Positions 17,432-24,619 of a stretch of DNA of 64,000 nt are shown here, piece by piece. This stretch comes from Paenibacillus sp. XY044 (GTDB taxonomy: Bacteria; Bacillota; Bacilli; Paenibacillales; Paenibacillaceae), in contig NZ_NQMO01000001.1 in the NCBI RefSeq assembly GCF_002257645.1, positions 1,102,065 to 1,166,064 on the forward strand, written 5' to 3'. Both the position numbers and the translations under genes were made by a program. The notes below the pieces were generated by a model. The model saw nothing but the letters and a program-made list of their open reading frames with translations. It had not been told where the DNA came from and made no database searches. Position 1 is the first letter of the stretch. The number at the start of each line of letters is the position of its first letter.

Positions 17432-18214
17432 ATGGGGGCAGTAACCAGACCAAACGAGATTTATATTGAGCGCTTGAACAAAAGCTATAGTCAGCAGCTG
17501 CAGACGGCTGGCGATCTGCATTATATTATCCAGGATGTCGATCTGGTCGTGAAGGGAGGGGAGTTTTTCGTTCTCCTCGGCCCGAGCGGCTGCGGGAAGT
17601 CCACGCTGCTCAGCCTGATCGCCGGGTTTGTGTCCAAAACCTCGGGGCATCTGCGGGTGGGAGAGAAGGAGGTGGAGCGGCCTGGTCAGGACCGGGCCGT
17701 CGTCTTCCAGCAGGCCGATTCTTCGCTCTTCCCCTGGCTTACCGTCAGGGAGAACGTGGAGTTCGGCCTGCGGATGAAGCGTATTCCCGCAACCCAGCGC
17801 AAGGAAATCTCCGACCGCTTTATAGGTATGGTTGGGCTCAAGGGGCATGAGAGCAAGTTCCCCCGTGAACTCTCCGGCGGGATGAAGCAGCGTGTGCAGC
17901 TGGCGCGGGTGTTGTCCAACGATCCTGGCATTCTGCTGATGGATGAGCCGTTCGGTGCGCTGGATGCGATGACCAGAAGAACGATCCAGCGGGAACTCGT
18001 AAAGATCTGGCGGGAAACCGACAAAACGGTGATCTTCGTCACCCACGACATTCAGGAAGCGCTGCTTCTTGGCGGAAGGATCGGCATCATGTCTGCCGGT
18101 CCATCGTCGCGAATCACCGATATTTACGAGGTGCCGCTCCCGTATCCAAGGGACTTGGCCGCGCCGGAATTCCATGAGCTGTACAACCGCATTCAGGCCC
18201 ATTTTGATGAATAG
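17432..18214 (+). CDS. ABC transporter ATP-binding protein (SsuB/TauB-like)
   Basis: A 260-residue ABC ATPase. Walker A GPSGCGKS (50-57), Q-loop VVFQQ, signature LSGGMKQR (147-154), Walker B ILLMDEP (167-173) and the switch histidine in VTHD are all present. The SLFPWLTVRENVEFGL segment is characteristic of the nitrate/sulfonate/taurine subfamily. It lies 13 bp after the binding-protein gene and 21 bp before the permease gene, so the three form a complete importer. It energises uptake at the inner face of the membrane. Confidence 0.93.
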   Translation: MGAVTRPNEIYIERLNKSYSQQLQTAGDLHYIIQDVDLVVKGGEFFVLLGPSGCGKSTLLSLIAGFVSKTSGHLRVGEKEVERPGQDRAVVFQQADSSLFPWLTVRENVEFGLRMKRIPATQRKEISDRFIGMVGLKGHESKFPRELSGGMKQRVQLARVLSNDPGILLMDEPFGALDAMTRRTIQRELVKIWRETDKTVIFVTHDIQEALLLGGRIGIMSAGPSSRITDIYEVPLPYPRDLAAPEFHELYNRIQAHFDE

Positions 18215-18235
18215 ATACCGATCGGAGGAATCACC

Positions 18236-19012
18236 ATGAGCAAGAAAATGAAGAAAGGACCGCTCCAAGTGCTGTTCTGGATCGCCTTGATCGTCATTTG
18301 GCAGCTGGTCTCGCTCGTATACGGGCCAGAGATTCTGCCCGGGCCGATTTACACGGCGAAAGGCGGATATGAGCTGCTGATGGACGGCACTCTACTGCAG
18401 TACATCGGCATCAGCGCCTACCGCGTTCTGCTCGGGTGGACGCTTGGGAGCCTGGTCGCAGTACCTATAGGGATCATCATCGGAAAAGTCGGATTCATTC
18501 GTACCTTCGCCGAGCCGTTCCTGAACTTTATCCGGTTTATTCCGCCGATCGCGTTCATTACGCTATTCCTGGTCTGGTTCGGCATCGGCGAAACGTCAAA
18601 AGTCATGCTGATTATGTACGCGACGTTTTTTATCGTCATTCTGAACACGTTCACCGGTGTCCTCTCGGTCGAGGAGGATAAGATTCGTTCCGCCCGCAGC
18701 ATGGGTGCTTCGGAGTGGCAGACTGTCATTCACGTCATCATCCCGGCGACGGTGCCGTACATCTTTACCGGTATCCGGCTGGCCATGGGCACTTCCTTTA
18801 TGGCCATCATCGGAGCAGAGATGATCGCTTCCAATGAGGGAGTCGGGTACCTAATCTGGAACTCGCGTCTGTTTTTCCGGACGGATTGGATCTTCGTTGG
18901 CCTTATATGTTTAGGGCTTATGGGATTTCTGACGGATCGGGCGGTAGGTCTGCTCGGTCGCAGGCTGCTCTCGCGATACGGCGTGGTGAGCACGACGTCC
19001 TTGAAGCGGTAA
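18236..19012 (+). CDS. ABC transporter permease (SsuC/TauC-like)
   Basis: A 258-residue integral membrane protein with about six TM helices. The EAA-type coupling loop reads EEDKIRSARSMGASEWQTVIHVIIPATVPYIFTGI in part (RSMGASEWQTVIHVIIPA), where the ATPase docks. Overall it is a BPD_transp_1 protein of the SsuC/TauC group. GGAGGAATCACC precedes the ATG. It completes the transporter and ends the operon; a terminator follows at 19067. Confidence 0.92.
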   Translation: MSKKMKKGPLQVLFWIALIVIWQLVSLVYGPEILPGPIYTAKGGYELLMDGTLLQYIGISAYRVLLGWTLGSLVAVPIGIIIGKVGFIRTFAEPFLNFIRFIPPIAFITLFLVWFGIGETSKVMLIMYATFFIVILNTFTGVLSVEEDKIRSARSMGASEWQTVIHVIIPATVPYIFTGIRLAMGTSFMAIIGAEMIASNEGVGYLIWNSRLFFRTDWIFVGLICLGLMGFLTDRAVGLLGRRLLSRYGVVSTTSLKR

Positions 19013-19066
19013 GAGACAGGATGGTGTTGTTGACGGACGAAGATTCATGAAGCGATTGTAAAATAA

Positions 19067-19099
19067 AGGCGTGCCGCTGCAGCGGGCGCCTCTTTGTTT
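19067..19099 (+). terminator. Terminator of the sulfotransferase/ABC operon
   Basis: The stem AGGCG-(T)-GCCGCTGCAGCGG-GCGCCT spans 19067-19091 around a perfect CCGCTGCAGCGG core. CTTTGTTTT follows. Confidence 0.6.
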
Positions 19100-19157
19100 T
19101 ATGCTCCCGGGGTTGCCTGATTGCATTCCGTGCTACAATCCCCTATACTTCATAGAT

Positions 19158-19171
19158 AGTGATTAATCACT
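19158..19171. promoter_or_regulatory. Operator for the TetR regulator (tetR promoter)
   Basis: AGTGATTAATCACT is a perfect 14-bp palindrome, 35 bp before the tetR start. Its half-site (TAGTGATTR) recurs in two sites before the epimerase gene and once after it, which identifies it as the probable autoregulatory operator. Confidence 0.65.
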
Positions 19172-19205
19172 TACTAATCAGCTGTTCGAAAGGGAGTTAT
19201 GAGCC

Positions 19206-19727
19206 ATGGCAAAAGAACCGTCGACTTCGGTGAACCGAAGAACGGACATTATATCGGCCGCCATTGAGGTGTTTGCCGAAACCGGTTATTACCGGGCCAC
19301 CACGGCACAGGTTGCGCAGCGGGCCCACATATCGCAGCCGTACGTTTTTCGTTTTTTCTCAACGAAGGAGGCTCTGCTCCTCGCAGCTCTGGAAGTGTCC
19401 TGGACCAGGATCATCGAGTCCTTTCAACAAGTAGTGGAATCGTCATCCCCGGAGCGGCTTGAAGCGGAACTGATTACGGAATACGAGAGGATCATGGAGC
19501 ATCACCGGAACGAAATTCTGCTGCAAATGCAGTCCCAAACCATTCAGGAAGAAGCGATCCAGGAAGCGATGAGGAACGGATTCCGGGAGGTTCGCCAAAT
19601 CGTACTGCAGGCTTTCCGCGAGGCAGGGATTCCACATCCCGAAGAAAGAACGATGCTCTTTTTAGCCAGAGGGATGCTGTGCAACATTGCGGATGCCATC
19701 AACCTGCCGGAATTAAAGGAGAGATAA
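19206..19727 (+). CDS. TetR/AcrR family transcriptional regulator
   Basis: A 173-residue TetR-type repressor. The DNA-binding domain reads RRTDIISAAIEVFAETGYYRATTAQVAQRAHISQPYVFRFFSTKEALLLAALE in the usual order, with the recognition helix ISQPYVFRFFSTKE; the rest is an all-helical ligand domain. AAAGGGAG precedes the ATG. A palindrome in its promoter is repeated before the next gene, so it very likely represses itself and the epimerase-like gene. Its stop codon adjoins the stem of a terminator, yet the next gene has its own operators. Inducer unknown. Confidence 0.9.
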   Translation: MAKEPSTSVNRRTDIISAAIEVFAETGYYRATTAQVAQRAHISQPYVFRFFSTKEALLLAALEVSWTRIIESFQQVVESSSPERLEAELITEYERIMEHHRNEILLQMQSQTIQEEAIQEAMRNGFREVRQIVLQAFREAGIPHPEERTMLFLARGMLCNIADAINLPELKER

Positions 19728-19752
19728 GGAGACGGACAAGGTCTCCTTTTCT
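19726..19752 (+). terminator. Terminator of tetR
   Basis: AAGGAGAC at 19726-19733 pairs with GTCTCCTT at 19741-19748, followed by TTCT. The stem overlaps the TAA stop codon. Confidence 0.6.
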
Positions 19753-19761
19753 ATAATCGCC

Positions 19762-19820
19762 TAGAAAACTCCCGCTAGATATGCTGTCCGCTTGCAATGT
19801 CCGTCGATAGACGTTTTTTT
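19762..19820. repeat. Diverged single relative of the 111-bp repeat family
   Basis: This stretch aligns with the second half of the units at 11095-11427. Both contain AGAAAA-ACT near the start, a pyrimidine-rich CTGTCC/CTGTCTCC middle, AATGT-CCGTCGATA/ACGTCGATA, and end ACGTTTTT. The pairing AAAAC/GTTTT of the hairpin ends is kept although the loop has diverged. It lies directly after the tetR terminator. Confidence 0.55.
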
Positions 19821-19826
19821 TAATGA

Positions 19827-19890
19827 TTAGTTATTGACCAATCACTAACTCGATGATATGATGAATCCAAGTTAGTGATTGATCAATCAC
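19827..19890. promoter_or_regulatory. Two TetR operators before the epimerase-like gene
   Basis: Site one (19827-19848) is an imperfect 22-bp dyad with half-sites TTAGTTATTGA and CCAATCACTAA. Site two (19875-19890) is the perfect palindrome GTGATTGATCAATCAC preceded by TTA. Both share the half-site of the tetR promoter palindrome. They lie 29-92 bp before the start codon, where binding would block transcription. Confidence 0.65.
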
Positions 19891-19918
19891 AAAAAGAATG
19901 AGGAGAGGAAGAACTCGT

Positions 19919-20893
19919 ATGACGATGAACAAAGCGATGGTGGTTGGAGCTACAGGCGGAACGGGTGCCGCCATTACGGAGGAATTGGTGAAGAGGGGCA
20001 TACCGACGATTGCATTCGGAAGATCACGCCAGAAACTGGAGCAGTTCGCGGCCAGATTGGGGAATCCGGAACATTTGGAGCTAGCCGTGGGTGATGCGAT
20101 GCGACCTGAAGATATCATTGCGCATGCTGGCGGCGCGGACGTCATGTTCCATTGTGCAAATGTGCCGTATCATCAAATGCACAGTAAGCTGATTCCCCTC
20201 GGGAAATCGGTGATGGAGGCGGCGGAAAGGCTGGCTGTCAAAGTGGTTGCGATTGACGGGATTTATCCTTATGGAAGAAGGCAATCCGATCCAGTGACGG
20301 AAGAACATCCGAAACAACCGCATACAAAGAAGGGGAAGGTCCGCTTGGAATTCGAGCAGATGCTGTTCGACAAACGGTGGAAGAAAGCCAAGGTCATGAT
20401 CGTTCGTCTGCCGGACTATTACGGGCCAACAGCGAATGAAGCGTCTTATCTAGGTTCAACGCTGGAAGCGATCGCTGCCGGCAAAATGGCCTTTTTCATC
20501 GGCAATATGCACGTCCCCCGCGAATATGTCTTTTTGCCGGATGCTGCTGCCATGATCACCGAAGCAGCGGGCCATGACACCGCCTATGGTCAAAACTGGA
20601 ACATTCCAGGGGGCGGCCTGATATCGGGGCGGGAGATCGTACGGGTCGCAAGAACGGCCAGCGGAAGCAGCAAACCGGTCATTCCGCTCAAGAAAATCGG
20701 CTTATCTCTGCTCGGTATGGGCGTGCCCGTGATGAAAGAGATCGTAGAGATGCTGTACTTGACCGAGGAACCGCTGACGCTGAGCGGAGCCAAATATGAA
20801 AAGTGGATCGGGCCGGTCATCGCCACACCGTTCCAGGAAGGGATAACCGCTACGGTCAAAGCACTGCAGAAGGCGAACGCGAGTTTGCAATAA
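19919..20893 (+). CDS. NAD-dependent epimerase/dehydratase-like (extended SDR) protein
   Basis: A 324-residue extended short-chain dehydrogenase/NmrA-like protein. The Rossmann glycine motif is MVVGATGGTGAAITEELVKRG. Residues DGIYPYG and RLPDYYGP resemble the YxxxK and substrate loops of atypical SDRs, although a canonical YxxxK is not evident, so catalysis may differ. AGGAGAGGAA precedes ATG 19919; ATG 19898 upstream lies too close to the ribosome site. It is flanked by four copies of the TetR operator and is the obvious TetR target. Substrate unknown; related genes often answer toxic or electrophilic compounds. Confidence 0.85.
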   Translation: MTMNKAMVVGATGGTGAAITEELVKRGIPTIAFGRSRQKLEQFAARLGNPEHLELAVGDAMRPEDIIAHAGGADVMFHCANVPYHQMHSKLIPLGKSVMEAAERLAVKVVAIDGIYPYGRRQSDPVTEEHPKQPHTKKGKVRLEFEQMLFDKRWKKAKVMIVRLPDYYGPTANEASYLGSTLEAIAAGKMAFFIGNMHVPREYVFLPDAAAMITEAAGHDTAYGQNWNIPGGGLISGREIVRVARTASGSSKPVIPLKKIGLSLLGMGVPVMKEIVEMLYLTEEPLTLSGAKYEKWIGPVIATPFQEGITATVKALQKANASLQ

Positions 20894-20898
20894 GTGGT

Positions 20899-20918
20899 TG
20901 TTATTGATTAATCACTAA
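20899..20918. promoter_or_regulatory. Fourth TetR operator-like site, after the epimerase gene
   Basis: TGATTAATCA at 20905-20914 lies within GTTATTGATTAATCACTAA, the same half-site pattern as the other three sites. It sits just after the epimerase stop and just before a decayed gene, so it may have served a gene now lost. Confidence 0.5.
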
Positions 20919-20936
20919 TTATCTATGTTCGAAATG

Positions 20937-21089
20937 CAGCAAACTCGCAGCCGATGCGGCGACGATTGGATCATCTGGACCGGACATGATGAGATATGTG
21001 CAGCAGGTTTACTCCTGGGCAGCGATGGGGCTATAGGCAGTACTTTTAATAGGATGCCGAAAATGTTTACAAGTATGTATCGAGCCGGG
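20937..21089 (+). pseudogene. Remnant of an N-acetylneuraminate lyase/DapA-family gene
   Basis: The plus-strand frame through 20937-21089 encodes IIWTGHDEICAAGLLLGSDG, then AIGSTFNRMPKMFTSMYRAG. This is the conserved DHDPS/NanA segment following the Schiff-base lysine strand (typically NGxDE..L.GL.xGADGxIGSTYN..P). The first 150-odd residues with the catalytic Tyr and Lys are missing, and the C-terminal helices are lost in unrelated sequence before a terminator at 21158. With only about 50 of about 300 residues it cannot fold as the enzyme. The rest of this 434-bp gap holds the operator-like site, the terminator and no other gene. Confidence 0.7.
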
Positions 21090-21157
21090 TCATCCAATGA
21101 TGGGAAGGACGTTGGAATATTTTGGAAAAGTTTTGCGCAAAGAGTTGACCTACCTTG

Positions 21158-21182
21158 AAAGCCGCCTGCGGGCGGTTTTTTT
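21158..21182 (+). terminator. Rho-independent terminator after the lyase remnant
   Basis: AAAGCCGCC at 21158-21166 pairs with GGCGGTTTT at 21171-21179 (one G-T pair), with a 4-nt loop and a T-run. Confidence 0.7.
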
Positions 21183-21327
21183 GTGCTCTCGTATGCGTCT
21201 AAGGCACCCCGGAACTGCCTTATCATTGAATAGGCGTGTTTCCGTTCATGTTGAGGACATATGTCCTATCCTATGTCTCCGCATTTGTCTTTTAATTATG
21301 ACAGAACAAAACAGAAGGAGAGGACCT

Positions 21328-21753
21328 ATGAAAGGCATCATATTTGCACTGCTGGGGGGCGCTTGTATTACGCTGCAGGGTGTCGCCAATTCCCGGATCA
21401 GCGGAGATATCGGGACATGGCAGGCGGCGGCGGTAACGCAATTGACCGGCTTCATTCTCGCTCTGATCATCCTGCTGTTTGTGCGTGACGGAAGCCGCGA
21501 GGGTTTCAAGGGCGTCAAGCCGCTGTACCGCATCGGCGGAGCATTGGGAGCAGTCATCATTTTCAGCGAAGTGACTTCGATTCAAACGATCGGGGTGACG
21601 TTTACGATTTCCGCGTTATTGATCGCCCAGCTCTGCCTGACGTTTGTTGTGGATTTGAACGGCTGGTTCGGCATGGAGAAACGGAAGATCAGCCCCGTGC
21701 AATTTATCGGGATCGGTCTGATGATTGCAGGCGTCGTCATTCTAAAATTTTGA
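21328..21753 (+). CDS. DMT family transporter, YdcZ (DUF606) type
   Basis: A 141-residue membrane protein with about five TM helices. It begins MKGIIFALLGGACITLQGVANSRISG and contains FSEVTSIQTIGVTFTISALLIAQL, both typical of YdcZ/DUF606, a half-size drug/metabolite transporter family that often works as pairs. AAGGAGAGG precedes ATG 21328; a longer in-frame reading from 21097 crosses the terminator and was rejected. A second YdcZ lies just past the following crp-type gene, so the two may form a heterodimer. Substrate unknown. Confidence 0.85.
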   Translation: MKGIIFALLGGACITLQGVANSRISGDIGTWQAAAVTQLTGFILALIILLFVRDGSREGFKGVKPLYRIGGALGAVIIFSEVTSIQTIGVTFTISALLIAQLCLTFVVDLNGWFGMEKRKISPVQFIGIGLMIAGVVILKF

Positions 21754-21807
21754 CATCCGTGCCGCCCGCCATTATGATGGGCCTAAGTTAGAGGGGGACG
21801 TTGGAAG

Positions 21808-22533
21808 ATGAGAGAGATTCAAGACCGCGGGCTGCTGGCGGAATACATGCGTCAATATGAGTTGGAGACCATATTTTATGAACCGTTCAGGCCGTATTTA
21901 TCGCTGTATTGTTTTGATCAGGGAGAATTCATTTGCTCGCAGGGAGCGCCTGCCGAATATTTATACGTGCTCGTGAACGGGAAAATTAAAATCTATACGA
22001 CCTCCCCCGAAGGGAAGACGCTGATCCTGAACTTCATGAAACCGCTGGAAATTATCGGGGACATTGAATACCTCAAGGATACGGATACGGTCAATACCGT
22101 TGAGGCGGTCACGACCGTGCATATGATCGGCATCCACCACCGCTGGCTGCGGAAATTCGGAAAGGATTACGCGCCAATGCTCCAGTTTTTGCTGGATATG
22201 ATCACCAATAAATTTTATATTAAATCCAATTTTCTAAGCCTAAATCTGATGTATCCGGTGGAAGTCCGGTTGGCCAGCTACTTGCTGTCGATCTCCTTCG
22301 ACGATGCGGACACCCCCGGGGAGAAGCAGCGGACAGCGATCAACCTGCTGGATGCGGCCAACCTGATCGGAACCAGCTATCGCCACGTCAACCGGGTGAT
22401 TCAAAAGTTTTGCAGGGATGGATTCGTTGAGCGGGATAAAGGATATATCCGCGTGATCGACAGGAAAGGACTAAGTGACCTGGCCGGACAAAATATTTAT
22501 GAAATCGTAACGAAAGGAGGAGGAGAGCAATGA
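21808..22533 (+). CDS. Crp/Fnr family transcriptional regulator, YeiL-like
   Basis: A 241-residue Crp/Fnr regulator. The N-terminal cyclic-nucleotide-binding beta-roll includes CFDQGEFICSQGAPAEYLYVLVNGKIKIYTT in part (FICSQGAPAEYLYVLVNGKI) and GDIEYL. The C-terminal HTH reads LLDAANLIGTSYRHVNRVIQKF. It resembles E. coli YeiL. The N-terminal half has cysteines C34 and C43 but no Fnr-type iron-sulfur cluster pattern. Its stop overlaps the start of the next YdcZ gene by four bases, so it is translationally coupled to that transporter and probably controls the pair. Confidence 0.88.
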   Translation: MREIQDRGLLAEYMRQYELETIFYEPFRPYLSLYCFDQGEFICSQGAPAEYLYVLVNGKIKIYTTSPEGKTLILNFMKPLEIIGDIEYLKDTDTVNTVEAVTTVHMIGIHHRWLRKFGKDYAPMLQFLLDMITNKFYIKSNFLSLNLMYPVEVRLASYLLSISFDDADTPGEKQRTAINLLDAANLIGTSYRHVNRVIQKFCRDGFVERDKGYIRVIDRKGLSDLAGQNIYEIVTKGGGEQ

Positions 22534-23030
22534 TGCTCGGTCTTGTTTTATCGTTGATCGCCGGCTCACTGGTGAGTTTGCAGAACATTTTTAACAGCAA
22601 AATGAATCAGCGGATCGGCTCTTGGGCCACAACCGCCTGGGTGCTGTTGCTCGGGTTTGTCGCATCGTTCGGAATCGGTCTGGCGATCGAAGGCAGAGGA
22701 ATGCTATCGCTGCAGCATATGCAGCCCTGGTACTGGTTCAGCGGCATGATCGGGGTGGGGGTCGTGTTCTGTCTGATGCAGAGCATGAAGCTGCTTGCGC
22801 CGACTTTTGCCATCGCCGTGGTTATGACGTCCCAGCTTGGGTTTGCGCTGATTTGGGACTCGCTTGGCTGGATGGGACTGGAGAAGGTTCCGCTGACTCC
22901 GAATAAAGTGATCGGTGTGCTCGTCATTGTGGCCGGAATCGTCGTTTTCAAAATCGGTGAAGGACGGCTGCAATCGAACAAAGCTGCGGTTCAGAAGGAA
23001 GCTGCAGCCATTCATCAAGGAAATGGATAA
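22530..23030 (+). CDS. DMT family transporter, YdcZ (DUF606) type, second copy
   Basis: A 166-residue YdcZ/DUF606 membrane protein. LVLSLIAGSLVSLQNIFNSKMNQRIG parallels the start of the other copy, and PTFAIAVVMTSQLGFALIWDSLGWMG parallels its third and fourth helices. ATG 22530 overlaps the crp-type stop (ATGA), with GGAGGAGGAGAG upstream; ATG 22533 is equally possible. The C-terminal 25 residues are polar and absent from the first copy. Probably a partner of the 21328 protein. Confidence 0.87.
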   Translation: MMLGLVLSLIAGSLVSLQNIFNSKMNQRIGSWATTAWVLLLGFVASFGIGLAIEGRGMLSLQHMQPWYWFSGMIGVGVVFCLMQSMKLLAPTFAIAVVMTSQLGFALIWDSLGWMGLEKVPLTPNKVIGVLVIVAGIVVFKIGEGRLQSNKAAVQKEAAAIHQGNG

Positions 23031-23045
23031 GGAGTGAAGTCGAAT

Positions 23046-23444
23046 ATGGCGACCATCATTGATAAGGTTGCATGGATTCAGATTCTGGACGGACGAATTC
23101 TCGCCGCCCGCTCTAAAGGGAAGGACACGTATTATTTGCCGGGGGGAAAGAGGGAACCCGGTGAAACCGACGAGCAGACGCTGATCCGTGAAATCAGGGA
23201 AGAGCTTACCGTTGCGGTCGACCCGGCAACCCTTACATTTGTAGGAACGTTTGAGGCTCAGGCACATGGTAAAGCGGAAAATGTGACGGTTATGATGAGC
23301 TGTTACACCGGGGCATACTCGGGTGAACTCCGTCCATCGGCGGAAATCGATGAATTTGCCTGGTTGACTTATACCGACCGCAGCCGGGTATCGCCGGTAT
23401 GCCAGCAAATTTTTGACCATCTGCACGAGCGTCAAATGATTTAA
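23046..23444 (+). CDS. NUDIX hydrolase
   Basis: A 132-residue NUDIX protein. The NUDIX box runs from GGKREPGETDEQTLIREIRE to EEL, matching Gx5Ex7REUxEExGU except for a degenerate final glycine. These enzymes hydrolyse nucleoside diphosphates linked to another moiety; the substrate is not predictable. AAGGAG lies about eleven bases before ATG 23046; GTG 23034 overlaps that site and was rejected. The gene follows the YdcZ gene by 15 bp, so it is the last member of the YdcZ/Crp operon. Confidence 0.9.
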   Translation: MATIIDKVAWIQILDGRILAARSKGKDTYYLPGGKREPGETDEQTLIREIREELTVAVDPATLTFVGTFEAQAHGKAENVTVMMSCYTGAYSGELRPSAEIDEFAWLTYTDRSRVSPVCQQIFDHLHERQMI

Positions 23445-23493
23445 CATGATATAGAGAATGTTGTCTGGTGGTAAAAGAAAGGTAACGAACGGT

Positions 23494-23545
23494 AACGGAT
23501 ATTCACAGGGAAGGTTCTCTTCTGTCGAGTATCCGTTTTGTTTTG
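23494..23545 (+). terminator. Terminator after the NUDIX gene
   Basis: AACGGATA at 23494-23501 pairs with TATCCGTT at 23530-23537, with an inner CAG(A)/CTG stem and a TTTTGTTTT tail. Confidence 0.55.
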
Positions 23546-23588
23546 CATTTGAAAGTTGCAGCAAGTTTTTCATTGTAAAACTTAATGG

Positions 23589-23637
23589 TTTACATTTGGC
23601 CCGATTTCATATAATCTAATACGGATAATGATTATCC
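23589..23637 (+). promoter_or_regulatory. rrf2 promoter with GGATAA-N3-TTATCC operator
   Basis: TTTACA at 23589-23594, a 17-bp spacer, TAATCT at 23612-23617 and then, five bases on, GGATAATGATTATCC at 23623-23637 (a palindrome with 3-nt centre, extended by one C-G pair). The operator lies over the start of transcription. The same elements with the same spacing occur before the monooxygenase gene at 27249, so this is the probable Rrf2 binding site. Confidence 0.65.
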
Positions 23638-23709
23638 GCTTTAGTAGAAATCACATTTGCTGCTGCTCAAATGAACTGTACTGAGACTCATTTTTGGAGG
23701 TGATGACCT

Positions 23710-24195
23710 ATGCATATGAAGACCGGCGTAGAGCAGTGCGTATACGCGATTTTTCTGCTGAGCATGCTTCCGGACAAGGCGGTACTGCCCGGTGAGGCTA
23801 TCAGCCAGCAGCTCGGCACCTCCCCGACCTATTTCCAGAAGCTGTTGCGAAAGCTGGTCAGCGCTGATCTGATCACCTCCGTTCCCGGGGTAAAGGGCGG
23901 GTTTAAATTGAAGAAAAAGACAGAAGATATTCGTGTCTACGATATTTACATCGCCATCGAGGGGCAGCAGTCCCTGTACTCCTCCAGCGGCATTTTCCGG
24001 GATATGCTGGAACTGCGGGACGACCCCGATCCGTGCTGCCTTCTGGCCAATTTAATGGAAGAAGCGGAATCCGCCTGGAAGACCGTGCTTCAGCGGGAGA
24101 CGGTAGCATCCATTTATGACGATGCGCATCGGGAACGATATAAATCGAAGATTGAATCGCTAAAGAATTGGGTTCATGAAAAGATGGTCGTTTAA
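23710..24195 (+). CDS. Rrf2 family transcriptional regulator
   Basis: A 161-residue Rrf2-type winged-helix regulator. The N-terminal part EQCVYAIFLLSMLPDKAVLPGEAISQQLGTSPTYFQKLLRKLVSADLI is the family HTH (key segment LGTSPTYFQKLLRKLVSADL), followed by VPGVKGGFKLKK, the wing. It lacks the three-cysteine iron-sulfur set of IscR/NsrR; cysteines are C10 and a C116-C117 pair (DPCCLLANLM), so thiol-based sensing is possible. A palindrome at its promoter recurs before the flavin monooxygenase gene at 27249, its likely target. AGGTGAT precedes the ATG. Confidence 0.88.
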   Translation: MHMKTGVEQCVYAIFLLSMLPDKAVLPGEAISQQLGTSPTYFQKLLRKLVSADLITSVPGVKGGFKLKKKTEDIRVYDIYIAIEGQQSLYSSSGIFRDMLELRDDPDPCCLLANLMEEAESAWKTVLQRETVASIYDDAHRERYKSKIESLKNWVHEKMVV

Positions 24196-24222
24196 CATAC
24201 AAACAAGAAAAGAGGGAACAGC

Positions 24223-24498
24223 ATGATATCGATCTTAAGCCGAATCAATGAGCTTGCCAAAAAGGAAAAAGAAGAAGGGCTGACCAACGCGGAGCGCGTG
24301 GAGCAGCAATCGCTGCGCGAGGACTATCTCCGCGAAATCCGCGGGCAGGTGCTCGGCACATTCTCCCGCTTGACGGTGGTTGATCCGCTGGGCAATGACG
24401 TCACGCCCGAGAAGGTCCGCAAAGCGAAGGCTGAGCAGGAGGAGACGGAAGAAGACGCCCCCGGCGTCGTAAACCGTATTCGCCGCTATTTGGATTAA
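24223..24498 (+). CDS. DUF896 (YnzC/UPF0291) protein
   Basis: A 91-residue DUF896 protein, related to B. subtilis YnzC. The helical hairpin SRINELAKKEKEEGLTNAERVEQQSLREDYL and the motif VVDPLGNDVTPEKVR are diagnostic. It carries an additional acidic then basic C-terminal tail. In Bacillus related genes belong to the SOS regulon, but no LexA box was seen here. It lies 27 bp after the rrf2 gene, so may be co-transcribed. Molecular role unknown. Confidence 0.88.
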   Translation: MISILSRINELAKKEKEEGLTNAERVEQQSLREDYLREIRGQVLGTFSRLTVVDPLGNDVTPEKVRKAKAEQEETEEDAPGVVNRIRRYLD

Positions 24499-24619
24499 CT
24501 GCCGGCAGCAGAACTGCATGCATCTTGCACTTCTAATTGATCTCATTCAATTATTTGCAATTAAGATATAACTGTCTTATCGACATTCATATAAATTTGC
24601 AGGAAAGAAGCTGATACCT

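Noticed and set aside
16495..17433. Long minus-strand open frame (312 codons) opposite the binding-protein gene
   Set aside because: A high-GC shadow of the real lipoprotein gene; no recognisable motifs or ribosome site.
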